Part shown: positions 18,217-26,441 of the stretch, piece after piece
Position numbering within the stretch: the first letter of the stretch is position 1
Layout of the letters: every line of letters begins with the position of its first letter
NCBI RefSeq assembly: GCF_000384315.1
Contig: NZ_ARVW01000001.1
Span: 2,365,746 to 2,429,745 of the forward strand
Reading direction: 5' to 3'
DNA length: 64,000 nucleotides
Origin: Amycolatopsis nigrescens CSC17Ta-90
Lineage (GTDB): Bacteria; Actinomycetota; Actinomycetes; Mycobacteriales; Pseudonocardiaceae
Notes under the pieces: generated by a model
Database searches by the model: none
What the model saw: the letters and a program-made list of their open reading frames with translations, nothing else
What the model was told of the DNA's origin: nothing
Translations under genes and position numbers: made by a program

Positions 18217-18873
18217 GTGAGCTCCGAGACCCACACCTCCGCCGCGGCGGATCACACCGACTGGGCTGATTACGTCGAGGGCTACCTGCCCGACGACGAG
18301 GTGCTGGTCGCGGCCCGTGGCCGGTCCGCGGACTTCGGCTGCGCACCGCTGAGCCCGGCGGGCGGCTCGGCCCTGCGGTTCCTGGCGGCCACCCTGCAGG
18401 CGCGGGCAGTGGTGGAGATCGGCACCGGCGCCGGGGTCAGCGGGCTGTACCTGCTGCGCGGGATGGCCGAGGACGGCGTGCTCACCACCATCGACATCGA
18501 GCCGGAGTACCACCGCGCCGCGCGCCGGACCTTCTTGGACGCCGGCTTCCCGGCCGGCCGGATGCGGCTGATCATGGGCCGCGCGCTGGACGTGCTACCC
18601 AGGCTGACCAGCGGCGGCTACGACCTGGTGTTCGTCGACGCGGCCAGGGTCGAGTACCCGAGCTACTTCGCGCACGGCGTGCACCTGCTGCGTCCCGGCG
18701 GGGTGATCGCGTTCCACAACGTGCTGGCCGGTGCCCGGCTCGGCGACCACACGCGACGGGACCCCGAGGCGCTCGCCCTGCGCGAGCTGGCCAGGGAGAT
18801 CCGCGAGGACGAGCGGCTGGTGCCCGCGCTGCTCCCGGTCGGCGGCGGCCTGCTCGTCGCCACCGCATGCTGA
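18217..18873 (+). CDS. SAM-dependent O-methyltransferase (Rv1220c-like)
   Basis: 218 residues. Motif I VVEIGTGAGVSGLYLLRG (about 66-83), an acidic ribose-binding site at TTIDIEPEY and the FVDAARVEYPSYF metal/catalytic segment fit the class I O-methyltransferase 3 family (COMT-like, divalent-cation dependent). The substrate is unknown. It is divergent from sigE, as in M. tuberculosis. GTG start; TAACCT lies 6 bases upstream with no Shine-Dalgarno, so probably leaderless. Confidence 0.88.
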   Translation: MSSETHTSAAADHTDWADYVEGYLPDDEVLVAARGRSADFGCAPLSPAGGSALRFLAATLQARAVVEIGTGAGVSGLYLLRGMAEDGVLTTIDIEPEYHRAARRTFLDAGFPAGRMRLIMGRALDVLPRLTSGGYDLVFVDAARVEYPSYFAHGVHLLRPGGVIAFHNVLAGARLGDHTRRDPEALALRELAREIREDERLVPALLPVGGGLLVATAC

Positions 18874-18896
18874 GCGACGTTTCCCCAGGTCAGACG

Positions 18897-18940
18897 TCGT
18901 GAGTGAAAAGTGTTGCCCTGGCAACCGTTTCCACTCACGA
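18897..18940. repeat. Family-A palindrome, degenerate copy (convergent terminator)
   Basis: Outer arms TCGTGAGTG (18897-18905) and CACTCACGA (18932-18940) pair exactly. The inner arm has decayed: GGCAACCGTTTC stands where other copies have GGCAACACTTTT. It sits between the convergent methyltransferase and MFS genes and encodes the last Ser codon and stop (TCG TGA) of the MFS gene. Confidence 0.75.
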
Positions 18941-20107
18941 GCGGCGTAGGGCCAGTACGGCGAGCACGGCCAGGCAGAGCCAGCCGGCGGTGAGGGCGAT
19001 CAGCCAGGTCCAGCCGGCGTGGCCGTACACCGTGCTGCCCGCGGTGCCGCCGACGCTGCTGCCCAGGTAGTAGGCGAGCGTGTACAGGCCGCCGACCTGC
19101 CCGCGCGCCCCTTCCGGCGCCTCCGCCGCGGCCCAGCCGTTGGCCACCGAATGCGCGGCGAAGAAGCCGCCGGTGAGCACCACGAAACCGAGCACCACCA
19201 GCGGCAGCGAGTCGGGAATGGTCAGCGCCGCGCCGGCGATGGTGGTCAGCAGCCCGGCGACCAGCGACCGGGTCCGGCCGAATCGGATGGCCAGCCGTCC
19301 GGCCATGCCGGACGAGACCGCGCCCATCGCGTAGGCGAGGAACACCAGCGACGCGACCGCCGGGGCGAGACCGAGCGGTTCGGCGGTCAGCCGGAAACCA
19401 GCCGCGTTGTACAACGCGACGAACGAGCCCATGGCCAGCAGTGCGACCGAGTACTGGACGAGCAGCACCGGTTTGCGCAAGGCCAGCAGCAGCCCGGCGA
19501 AAACGGACTCGCCGCGCGGGGCAGGGCGGCCTTTCGGCAGGGTGAGCACGGTCAGCACCGAGCAGGCCGCGGCGAGCCCGGCCACCACCGCGAGCGCGCC
19601 GTGCCAGCCGAGCCGGTCCGCGGCGAACCCGCTGGACAGCCGCCCGAGCATGCCGCCGACGGTGTTCCCGGCGATCATCGCACCGACCGCCGCGGCCACC
19701 CCGGTGCGGCCGAGCTGCTCGACCAGATAGGCGGCCGCGACCCCGGGGAAACCGGCGATCGCCACTCCCTGCAGGGCGCGCAGCACGAGCAGCACCGGGT
19801 ACGACGGCGCGAGCGGCAGCAGCAGTCCGAGCAGGACGGACAGCACCACCGAGGCCAGGATGACCGGCCTGCGACCGACCACTTCGGACAGTGCGGCCAG
19901 CGGCAGCACCGCGATCGCCAGCGCCCCGGTAGCCACGCTCACCGCCAGCGAGGCGCCGCCGGGGGCGAGCTGGAACTCGGCCGCGAGCTGCGGCAGCACC
20001 GCCTGCGGCGCGTACAGCAGGGCGAACGACGAGATGCCGGCGGCCGCCACGGAGATGGTGACCCGGCGGGTTTTCGGCGGAGCGGCTAACTGGGTCGACT
20101 GGGTCAC
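18935..20107 (-). CDS. MFS transporter (drug/small-molecule exporter type)
   Basis: 390 residues with about twelve hydrophobic helices. The family motif A region between helices 2 and 3 reads LAALSEVVGRRPVILASVVL, and LPQLAAEFQLAPGGASLAVS precedes helix 2, as in YbjJ/bicyclomycin-type major facilitators. The direction of transport and the cargo are not deducible. GTG at 20107 has TAGTTT 6 bases upstream (leaderless). Divergent LysR gene at 20158 is its likely regulator. Confidence 0.88.
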   Translation of the reverse strand: MTQSTQLAAPPKTRRVTISVAAAGISSFALLYAPQAVLPQLAAEFQLAPGGASLAVSVATGALAIAVLPLAALSEVVGRRPVILASVVLSVLLGLLLPLAPSYPVLLVLRALQGVAIAGFPGVAAAYLVEQLGRTGVAAAVGAMIAGNTVGGMLGRLSSGFAADRLGWHGALAVVAGLAAACSVLTVLTLPKGRPAPRGESVFAGLLLALRKPVLLVQYSVALLAMGSFVALYNAAGFRLTAEPLGLAPAVASLVFLAYAMGAVSSGMAGRLAIRFGRTRSLVAGLLTTIAGAALTIPDSLPLVVLGFVVLTGGFFAAHSVANGWAAAEAPEGARGQVGGLYTLAYYLGSSVGGTAGSTVYGHAGWTWLIALTAGWLCLAVLAVLALRRS

Positions 20108-20157
20108 CGCCTGAAACTAAGCCGACCTAACCAATACGTCCAATACGCCTATCTGCC
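20108..20157. promoter_or_regulatory. MFS/LysR divergent promoter
   Basis: The 50-bp gap carries the MFS -10 (TAGTTT, minus strand, 20119-20114). CCAATACG is present twice, at 20131-20138 and 20140-20147, close to the LysR start. The 9-bp-phased direct repeat is a candidate regulator contact; no canonical long T-n11-A dyad was seen. Confidence 0.45.
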
Positions 20158-21075
20158 ATGATTCATACCGTGCCGCATGAGAACGCCGACCAGCGGCTGG
20201 CCGCCGAGCTGGCGCCAAGCCTGGCCCTGCTCAGCGCGGTACGGGCCACCGGGAACCTGACCAGGGCCGCCGAGCTGCTCGGCCTGCCGCAGCCGACGGT
20301 GAGCAGGCGGCTGACCGCGCTGGGCGGCCTGCTCGGCGCCCCGCTGACCAGCCCGGCCGGCCGCGGCATCCGGCTGACCAGGGCAGGTGAGCTGCTGGCC
20401 GAGGCCGCCGAACGAGCACTGGGCACGATGACCGCCGGCGCGCGCCTGGCGCACGAGGAGATCGAACCGGCCAGCGGCAGGGTGGTGCTCGGCTTCCTGC
20501 ACCTGCTGGGCCGCAGCCTGGTGCCCGAGCTGCTGCGCGGCTTCCGCGTCCGGTACCCGCGGGTCCGGTTCAGCCTGGTGCAGGGTTCCCGCCGGGACGT
20601 GCTGGACCGCCTCGCCACCGGCGAACTCGACCTGGCGCTGGTCGCCCCGGTGCCCACCGATCCCGCGTTCACCGCGATCCCGCTGAACGAGCAGGAGCTG
20701 CTGCTCTCGGTGCCGGCGCAGCACCCGCTGGCCCGGCGGCGGCAGGTCCGGGTGGCCGAGCTCGCGGACGAGGATTTCGTCCAGCTGGAGCACGGCTACG
20801 GGCTGCGTCAGATCACCGACGACGTGTGCGCCGCGGCCGGGTTCCAGCCGCGGATCACCTTCGAGGGTCAGGAGTCCGACACCGTGCGCGGGCTCGTCGC
20901 GGCCGGGTTCGGCGTCGCGCTGCTCCCCCGCTTCGGCCAGGCCGAGCCACCGGGGGTGGTGGAGGTCCCGCTGGTGCCCAAGGTCACCCGGACCATCGGC
21001 CTGGTCTGGCGCGCCGGCGACCGCCCCGCCCCCGCCGTCCGCACCTTCCGCGACCACGTCGCCGCTCGTGAGTGA
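20158..21075 (+). CDS. LysR family transcriptional regulator
   Basis: 305 residues. The winged HTH is at about 17-76 (LALLSAVRATGNLTRAAELL, GLPQPTVSRRLTALGGLLGA). The effector-binding domain follows, with VVLGFLHLLGRSLVPELLRG marking subdomain 1. Divergent from the MFS exporter, which it probably controls in response to the exported or a related compound. The ATG at 20158 is taken; an in-frame GTG at 20170 with CATGAT 7 bases before it is an alternative. The stop codon lies inside a family-A palindrome. Confidence 0.9.
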   Translation: MIHTVPHENADQRLAAELAPSLALLSAVRATGNLTRAAELLGLPQPTVSRRLTALGGLLGAPLTSPAGRGIRLTRAGELLAEAAERALGTMTAGARLAHEEIEPASGRVVLGFLHLLGRSLVPELLRGFRVRYPRVRFSLVQGSRRDVLDRLATGELDLALVAPVPTDPAFTAIPLNEQELLLSVPAQHPLARRRQVRVAELADEDFVQLEHGYGLRQITDDVCAAAGFQPRITFEGQESDTVRGLVAAGFGVALLPRFGQAEPPGVVEVPLVPKVTRTIGLVWRAGDRPAPAVRTFRDHVAARE

Positions 21076-21110
21076 AAAGTGTTGCCGGAGCAACACTTTT
21101 CACTCACGAG
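21065..21110. repeat. Family-A palindrome, perfect 21-bp stem (convergent terminator)
   Basis: The left arm 21065-21085 begins CTCGTGAGTGAAAAGTG and pairs without mismatch with 21090-21110 around a 4-base loop CGGA. It contains both stop codons of the flanking convergent genes: TGA at 21073-21075 (LysR) and TCA at 21104-21106 (aminopeptidase, minus strand). Confidence 0.85.
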
Positions 21111-22582
21111 TAAGACGCGGCGAGTTCGATCAGGGTGCGGGCGGCGAAACCGGTGCCGCCGGGCACCACCTCGGCGTAGTTCTTCTCCGACCTGGCCGGC
21201 CCGGCGATGTCCAGATGCGCCCACGGCAGCCCGGCGGTGAACTCCCGCAGGAACAGCGCGGCGGTCACCCCGCCCGGCCCGGACGGCGCCTGCTTCACGT
21301 CGGCCAGCTCGCCGCGGATGGCGTCCACATGCGCGTCCAGCAACGGCATCCGCCACCAGGCTTCGCCGGTCCGTTCCCCGGCGGCCACCACCCGGTGCGC
21401 CAGCTCGTCGTCGCTGGCGTACAGCCCGCCGGTGCGCAGGCCGAGCGCGACCTTGGTGGCACCGGTCAGCGTGGCCACGTCCACCACCGCGTCCGGGTCG
21501 AACCGCCGGATGCCGTAGGCAAGCGCGTCCGCGAGCACCATCCGGCCCTCGGCGTCGGTGTTGCCGACCTCGGTGGTCTTGCCGCCGTAGTGCCGCACCA
21601 CATCGCCGGGCCGGTACGAGGAGCCGGACACATGGTTCTCCGCGGCGGGCACCAGCGCGGTCACCCGGACGCCGAGCCGCAGCGCCGCGATCGCGCGCAT
21701 GGCGGCGATCACCGCGCCACCGCCGGCCATGTCGGTGCGCATCAGGTGCATGCCGTCGGCCGGTTTGATGGACAGCCCGCCGGTGTCGAAGGTGATGCCC
21801 TTGCCGACCAGCAGCAGGTGTTTCGAAGCCACCCGCGGCCGGTAGCTCAGCTCGATCAGCCGCGGCGGGCTGGCCGATCCGCCGCCGACCGCGATCACCC
21901 CGCCGAAGCCCTGTTCGGTCAGCCACCGCTCGTCCCGGACGGTCACCTTCAGGCCGGAAACGCCGTCGGCGAGCCGTTCCGCGGTATCGGCCAGCCAGGC
22001 CGGGTCCTTGATGTTGGACGGCGCGTTGGCCAGATCCCTGGCCAGTGTGGAAGCCGCGGCCAGTTCGCGGACGCGGGCGACGGCCTGTTCGTAGGCGGGC
22101 ACCGCGCGCTCGAACGGCGTGCACAGCCGGACCGTGCGCACCGCGGGCTTCGCCGCGTCGGCACTGACCCGGTAGCGGTATCCGCCGAGCAGCAGCCCCA
22201 GCGCCAGCTCGGCGACGTCTTCCCCGCGAACCTGTTCGCCGAGTTCGATCTGCACCACTTTGGACGGACGCGCGCCGGCCTCGGCCTCGGCGGCCACGTA
22301 GTCGTTGGCCGCGCGGATCAACGCGGCGCCGGCGCCGCGGTAGTGCTCGGGCGCGCCGGTGCCCACCCCGACCAGCCAGCGGGGGGCGGTGCCGGCGTCC
22401 GGCACGGACCGCACGTCGCCCGCCTTCGCCGGTGGCCGGACACCTTCGACGAGTTCCGGCTCGTCACCGCCCTCTTCCCGAACCGGGACGAGGACCGCGC
22501 GCGGGACACCGCGGCGAGGGACGTCCGCGACCTCCACGTCGAGCAGCGGGCTGGGCACGGCAGGCAGCGGAAAACGCGCCAT
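21104..22582 (-). CDS. pepA: Leucyl aminopeptidase (M17)
   Basis: 492 residues, usual for the family. The C-terminal catalytic domain shows GKGITFDTGGLSIKPADGMH (metal-binding Lys/Asp), MKTDMAGG-like MRTDMAGGGAVIAA and the signature NTDAEGRMVLADAL. It removes N-terminal residues from peptides in the cytosol as a hexameric two-metal enzyme. The ATG at 22582 has GGAGG 6 bases upstream. Its stop is provided by the family-A palindrome. Confidence 0.93.
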   Translation of the reverse strand: MARFPLPAVPSPLLDVEVADVPRRGVPRAVLVPVREEGGDEPELVEGVRPPAKAGDVRSVPDAGTAPRWLVGVGTGAPEHYRGAGAALIRAANDYVAAEAEAGARPSKVVQIELGEQVRGEDVAELALGLLLGGYRYRVSADAAKPAVRTVRLCTPFERAVPAYEQAVARVRELAAASTLARDLANAPSNIKDPAWLADTAERLADGVSGLKVTVRDERWLTEQGFGGVIAVGGGSASPPRLIELSYRPRVASKHLLLVGKGITFDTGGLSIKPADGMHLMRTDMAGGGAVIAAMRAIAALRLGVRVTALVPAAENHVSGSSYRPGDVVRHYGGKTTEVGNTDAEGRMVLADALAYGIRRFDPDAVVDVATLTGATKVALGLRTGGLYASDDELAHRVVAAGERTGEAWWRMPLLDAHVDAIRGELADVKQAPSGPGGVTAALFLREFTAGLPWAHLDIAGPARSEKNYAEVVPGGTGFAARTLIELAASYS

Positions 22583-22702
22583 CGACGACCTCCGTCAGAA
22601 GGCAGGGGACCACGGCAGGCGAAGACCGTGGCCATCGGCAGATGAACCGCCACCCCGGTCTCCGAAGGAAACCGGGGTGCGAAGGGAGAGTAGTGCGCTA
22701 GT

Positions 22703-22870
22703 TCAGCTGGTCGCCTCCTGCAGGGCAACACCTAGGTCCTTGGCCTCATCGGCCGACAGCTCGACGACGAGTCGCCCGCCACCCTCTAGCGGTACGCGCA
22801 TCACGAGGCCCCGCCCCTCCTTAGTCACTTCGAGGGGACCATCTCCGGTCCGGGGCTTCATGGCCGCCAT
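22703..22870 (-). CDS. DUF3117 small conserved protein
   Basis: 55 residues: it starts MAAMKPRTGDGPLEVTKEGR and continues with VMRVPLEGGGRLVVELSADE. This is the actinobacterial DUF3117 family (Rv1211 in M. tuberculosis); its function is unknown. GGAGGGAG lies 6-9 bases before the ATG at 22870. A GC-rich inverted repeat (AGCCCGCC/GGTGGGCT, 22895-22916) sits in the putative 5' leader. As in M. tuberculosis, it lies close to tagA and the DivIVA-like gene. Confidence 0.88.
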   Translation of the reverse strand: MAAMKPRTGDGPLEVTKEGRGLVMRVPLEGGGRLVVELSADEAKDLGVALQEATS

Positions 22871-23090
22871 AGCGTGCTCCCTCCGTCTTGTCTAAGCCCG
22901 CCCTCTCGGGTGGGCTCTACCGCCTAAACACGGCGCGCCCGGGTCGCGCTCGCCTAAGCCAACCGGGTTGTGACCATTCTCCCTCATCAGCACGGCGGCG
23001 CGAACGCGGACCGATCTTTTGGTGTTGCATAGGTGCTGGTATGCGGCTCGCGGCCCGGCGAGCAACCCCATATTGGACAGGAGTAGACCA

Positions 23091-23885
23091 GTGACCTCCG
23101 AGGACGTGCTGCAGGTCGCCGACGCCGACGGCGTCCGCACGCTCACGCTGAACCGGCCGAAGGCGTACAACTCACTGACCGTCGAGCTGAAGGAGCGGCT
23201 GCTCGCCGCCCTGCGCGGCGCCGCGGCGGACGACACCGTGCGTGCCGTCGTGCTCACCGGTTCCGGTAAGGCGTTCTGCGCCGGCCAGGATCTCAAGGAA
23301 CATGTCGGACTCCTCCAGGCCGGTGACTCCGCGCCGCTGCGCACCGTGGCGGAACACTACAACCCCATCGTGCGGGCGATCGTGGACATGCCGAAACCGG
23401 TCATCGCGGCGGTGAACGGAACCGCGGCGGGCGCCGGTGCGGCGTTCGGCTACGCCTGCGATCTCCGGATCGCGGCGAGCTCGGCGAGTTTCCTGATGGC
23501 CTTCGCCGGGGTCGGCCTCGGCCCGGACTCCGGCGCGTCCTGGACCTTGCAGCGGCTGGTCGGCTACGGCAGGGCGGCCGAGCTGATGCTGCTGGCGCGG
23601 CCGGTCGACTCGGCGGAGGCGCTGCGGCTCGGGCTGGTCAGCGAGGTGGTGGCGGACGAGGAACTGGCGGCTCACGTGCAGGAGCTGGCCGCGAAGCTGG
23701 CCGCTGGGCCGACTGCGGCCTACGCGGAGATCAAGGGTGTTCTGACCACCGCCGCGGAGAGCACCCTCGACGAAGCGCTCGCCGCCGAGGACGCCGCGCA
23801 GGGCCGGCTCGGCGCCACCGCCGACCACCGCGAAGCCGTCGAGGCCTTCGTTTCCAAGCGCACCCCCACCTTCACCGGCAAGTAG
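23091..23885 (+). CDS. Enoyl-CoA hydratase/isomerase
   Basis: 264 residues. Crotonase-fold oxyanion-hole motifs AFCAGQDLKEH and AAVNGTAAGAGAAFGYACDL are clear. The acidic residue that follows (GLGPDSGASWTLQRLVG) resembles PaaG-type 2-(1,2-epoxyphenyl)acetyl-CoA isomerases, so the enzyme may be an isomerase rather than a hydratase. GTG at 23091 is chosen for the GGACAGGAG 7 bases upstream; an in-frame upstream ATG at 23019 has no site. Stop immediately precedes a family-B palindrome. Confidence 0.88.
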   Translation: MTSEDVLQVADADGVRTLTLNRPKAYNSLTVELKERLLAALRGAAADDTVRAVVLTGSGKAFCAGQDLKEHVGLLQAGDSAPLRTVAEHYNPIVRAIVDMPKPVIAAVNGTAAGAGAAFGYACDLRIAASSASFLMAFAGVGLGPDSGASWTLQRLVGYGRAAELMLLARPVDSAEALRLGLVSEVVADEELAAHVQELAAKLAAGPTAAYAEIKGVLTTAAESTLDEALAAEDAAQGRLGATADHREAVEAFVSKRTPTFTGK

Positions 23886-23941
23886 GGCAAATAGCCGACT
23901 TTTTGCCCCCGCTGTTCCGGGCAAAAAGTCGGCTATTTGCC
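23886..23941. repeat. Family-B palindrome, perfect 23-bp stem (convergent terminator)
   Basis: The arm at 23886-23908 (GGCAAATAGCCGACTTTTTG and on) pairs exactly with 23919-23941 around a 10-base loop. It starts at the base after the enoyl-CoA hydratase stop and supplies the last codons and stop (GGC AAA TAG) of the convergent tagA gene. Each arm is itself an inverted repeat, GGGCAAA...TTTGCCC. Confidence 0.85.
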
Positions 23942-24511
23942 GTCGGGGGTGGCGCGGAAGCAGCCGCGGACGTGGTCGTCGACCATGCCGGTGGCTTGCA
24001 TGAGGGCGTAGCAGGTGGTGGGGCCGAGGAAGGTGAAGCCGCGCTTCTTCAGGTCCTTGGCCATCGCCTTGGACTCGTCGGTGGTCGCCGGCACGTCGGC
24101 CATGGTGCGCGGCCGTTTGCGGCGGCCGGTCGGCGCGAACGACCAGAGCAGCTCGTCCAGCGGCCGGTCCAGTTCGGCGATCGCCCGCGCGTTGCGGATC
24201 GCGGCGACGATCTTCGCCCGGTTCCGCACGATCGACGCGTCTTCGAGCAGTCGTGCCACGTCCGCGTCGCCGAACTCGGCCACCCGCTCCGGCTTGAAGC
24301 CCTCGAACGCCCGCCGGAAACCTTCGCGTTTGCGCAGGATCACGATCCAGGACAGCCCGGACTGGAAGGACTCCAGGCACACCCGCTCGTACAGTTCGTC
24401 CTGCCCGCGCAGCGGCACGCCCCACTCGGTGTCGTGGTATTCGGCGTAGTCCGGCGCGGTGTTGCCCCAGGAACAGCGCGCGACGCCGTCCGGGCCGATC
24501 AGTTCGCTCAC
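23933..24511 (-). CDS. tagA: DNA-3-methyladenine glycosylase I
   Basis: 192 residues. CSWGNTAPDYAEYHDTEWGV at the N-terminus and KKRGFTFLGPTTCYALMQAT plus GMVDDHVRGCF near the C-terminus are the Tag family signature (zinc ligands Cys/His and the base pocket). It removes 3-methyladenine from alkylated DNA. GTG at 24511 forms a GTGA overlap with the SRPBCC gene stop, the middle of a three-gene coupled set. Confidence 0.92.
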   Translation of the reverse strand: MSELIGPDGVARCSWGNTAPDYAEYHDTEWGVPLRGQDELYERVCLESFQSGLSWIVILRKREGFRRAFEGFKPERVAEFGDADVARLLEDASIVRNRAKIVAAIRNARAIAELDRPLDELLWSFAPTGRRKRPRTMADVPATTDESKAMAKDLKKRGFTFLGPTTCYALMQATGMVDDHVRGCFRATPDGK

Positions 24512-24963
24512 GCCTGACCCACCGAATAGGACTCGGCGTACTTGGCGAACCGGTGCAGTGAATAGCGCAGTCCAAGTACGAAGGCCGGCTTCGCGACCGG
24601 CCAGCCCAGCCTGCCGACCGGGCCGAACGGCAGCTTCAGCTGCTCCGACCAGACGAACACCGAACGCTGCGGCCCCAGGTCGCGGACGTGGAACGAGCCG
24701 ACCCCGCGCACCACTTTCCCCAGGTGGCGCACGGTGCAGCGCAACGGCGGCTCCCAGCCGATGATCTCCATGGTGTCGGTGAACCCGATCCCGGCGATCC
24801 CGGTGAAAGCGGACAGTTTGGAGCCGACGCTGCGGCCGTTGCCCTCGATCACGTGCACCTCGGTGCCCAGCATCCACTCGCCCTGGCGCGCCCAGTCGGT
24901 CAGCGCGAGCCAGGTGGTCCCCGCCGGCGCGGCGACCTGCACCGAGTGCATCAGCTCGGTCAT
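24508..24963 (-). CDS. SRPBCC (START-like) family protein
   Basis: 151 residues. The pattern VQVAAPAGTTWLALTDWARQ at the N-terminus and a long C-terminal helix are typical of polyketide-cyclase/SRPBCC folds, which bind a hydrophobic ligand in a deep cavity. No catalytic function can be assigned. Overlaps both neighbours by four bases, so co-translated between the DivIVA-like protein and TagA. Confidence 0.82.
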   Translation of the reverse strand: MTELMHSVQVAAPAGTTWLALTDWARQGEWMLGTEVHVIEGNGRSVGSKLSAFTGIAGIGFTDTMEIIGWEPPLRCTVRHLGKVVRGVGSFHVRDLGPQRSVFVWSEQLKLPFGPVGRLGWPVAKPAFVLGLRYSLHRFAKYAESYSVGQA

Positions 24964-25262
24964 CTCGCCGCCTCGGATTCGCTCTCCAGCTCGCGCACTC
25001 TCGCCCGCAGGCCGTCGATCTCGGCGCCGAGGCGGCCCATCACCCAGTCCACTTCGGACATCTTGTAGCCGCGGACGACCAGCTGGAAGCGCACGCGCTG
25101 GATGTCTTCGGCGTTGATGTCCTCGGCCGGGAGTCTGGTCGGTGAGCTGCCGGGGGCCAGCGGCGCGAGTTCCTCACCGCGGCCGAACACGACGGCCGCC
25201 ACCAGGAACACCACGGCCGCGACGAGGAGCATCACGACGAGGTAGATCAGCGCGGTGGTCAC
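24960..25262 (-). CDS. DivIVA-domain small membrane protein
   Basis: 100 residues. One N-terminal membrane helix (about 4-26, ALIYLVVMLLVAAVVFLVAA) precedes a DivIVA-like motif INAEDIQRVRFQLVVRGYKM and SEVDWVMGRLG, followed by a short coiled coil. M. tuberculosis Rv1209 has the same layout next to tagA. A role in pole or septum targeting is possible but unproven. GTG start with TACGAT 6 bases upstream indicates a leaderless operon start. Confidence 0.85.
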   Translation of the reverse strand: MTTALIYLVVMLLVAAVVFLVAAVVFGRGEELAPLAPGSSPTRLPAEDINAEDIQRVRFQLVVRGYKMSEVDWVMGRLGAEIDGLRARVRELESESEAAR

Positions 25263-25281
25263 GCGACGATCGTAACCGCCG

Positions 25282-25479
25282 CTACCCCGAGCGGTGGACC
25301 GCGGAGAGGAACGCCCGCCACTGGACAGCAGCGAAGGCCAGCTCGCCGCCTTCGCGGTCCTTCGTGTCGCGGACCCGCACCTCGCCGGAAGTCAGCCCCA
25401 CCTCGACGCAAGCTCCATTGCCTGCGCTGTAGCTACTCTTCTGCCAGACCATCTGCTCCGGCTCATGCGCGGTCATCAT
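25282..25479 (-). CDS. DUF397 small protein
   Basis: 65 residues. EQMVWQKSSYSAGNGACVEV is the diagnostic N-terminal motif of DUF397, followed by VRVRDTKDREGGELAF and a terminal tryptophan helix. DUF397 proteins are nearly always next to XRE/DUF5753 regulators in actinomycetes (WhiJ-like pairs) and may act as their partner. It overlaps the regulator's 3' end by 17 bases. Either of two ATGs (25479, 25476) may be used; GAGAGG lies 3-6 bases upstream. Confidence 0.85.
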   Translation of the reverse strand: MMTAHEPEQMVWQKSSYSAGNGACVEVGLTSGEVRVRDTKDREGGELAFAAVQWRAFLSAVHRSG

Positions 25480-26338
25480 GGTCCTCTCGGTCGCCATACA
25501 ACTCGATTGCCAGACATGCAATCACCTCCTTCGATTGTCCCTCATCGAGCGCCTTGTCCGCCAGGCCAGCGAGCACGCGCCGGTACGAATCAGTTTCTAC
25601 TGGCTCCTCAAGGAACAGTGTGGAGGTCTGGCTTTCCAGGTAAACAACCGGCCGGATCTCATCGAATTCCAGCAAACTGAATGAACCGGCGATCCCAGCG
25701 TGAACTCCAGCCGAGTTCGGCACCACGCGCACGGTGATATAGTTCCGCACCGCCATCTGGAGCAGGTAGTGCAGCTGCTCCGACATGATTTCGGCATCGC
25801 CAACCGGAAACCTCAATACCTGCTCATGGATGAAATAGGTGCAACGCGGCGGTCTCGGCCGCGCGAAGATCGACCGCCGGGCAATCCGGGCTTCCACTCG
25901 ATCTTCAACCTCGCTGGCCGGTGCAGCGCCACAATCGCGAATCAGAGTTCGCGCATAGTTCTCGGTCTGGAGCGCTCCTGGCACGATCGCCAACTGGAAA
26001 TCATGGATGGCTGCCGCTTTGTCTTCGTGATCAATATAGGTCACCAGTTGCACGGGAAGCCGGGAACCATGGCGCTGCCACCAGCCGGGCTGGTTGATCT
26101 CGCGACAGATCTTCAGCAGCCGCTCGCGTACGGCCTTCTTCGCCTTACACACGCCGAGAAAGAGCGATACCTCTGCTTCGCTCCCTCCGCGCTGTCCGTT
26201 CAACAGCCGTGAGACCCGACTCGGCGACCACTCCATCGCGGCGGCGACCTCGCGGCCGCTCATCCCCGACTCCTTCAGCACGCTTCGCAGCCCTTCGCCG
26301 AGTTCTCGGCTGCGTATGGTGGTTATCCGGTCATCCAT
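25463..26338 (-). CDS. XRE-family regulator with DUF5753 domain (WhiJ-like)
   Basis: 291 residues. HTH at about 14-60 (GEGLRSVLKESGMSGREVAA, MEWSPSRVSRLLNG), then the DUF5753 domain from about residue 105 (FQLAIVPGALQTENYARTLI), ending in EFDEIRPVVYLESQ. Paired with the DUF397 gene just downstream. TAGTTT lies 6 bases before the ATG (leaderless), and a 7-bp inverted repeat overlaps this promoter, suggesting autoregulation. The gene is less GC-rich than its neighbours and lies between the DivIVA-like and gpgS genes, adjacent in M. tuberculosis, so it is probably an inserted module. Confidence 0.88.
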   Translation of the reverse strand: MDDRITTIRSRELGEGLRSVLKESGMSGREVAAAMEWSPSRVSRLLNGQRGGSEAEVSLFLGVCKAKKAVRERLLKICREINQPGWWQRHGSRLPVQLVTYIDHEDKAAAIHDFQLAIVPGALQTENYARTLIRDCGAAPASEVEDRVEARIARRSIFARPRPPRCTYFIHEQVLRFPVGDAEIMSEQLHYLLQMAVRNYITVRVVPNSAGVHAGIAGSFSLLEFDEIRPVVYLESQTSTLFLEEPVETDSYRRVLAGLADKALDEGQSKEVIACLAIELYGDREDHDDRA

Positions 26339-26350
26339 GCCCCAAAACTA

Positions 26351-26370
26351 AACCGCTTTCCGCAGCGGTT
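26351..26370. promoter_or_regulatory. Inverted repeat at the XRE promoter
   Basis: AACCGCT (26351-26357) and AGCGGTT (26364-26370) are exact inverted repeats spaced by six bases, directly upstream of the putative -10 (TAGTTT, minus strand, 26350-26345). A second small palindrome, AGGTGCACCT, is at 26387-26396. Both lie between the XRE gene and the divergent small gene and may serve both. Confidence 0.5.
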
Positions 26371-26441
26371 CCTGGCACGACGCAATAGGTGCACCTGAAA
26401 GGCGCATTCGTTGTCCCTTCCGGGACGGCTTGACTGTTTCC

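Noticed and set aside
22895..22916. Riboswitch or attenuator upstream of the DUF3117 gene
   Set aside because: A single GC-rich stem is present, but no known riboswitch core or alternative pairing was recognised.
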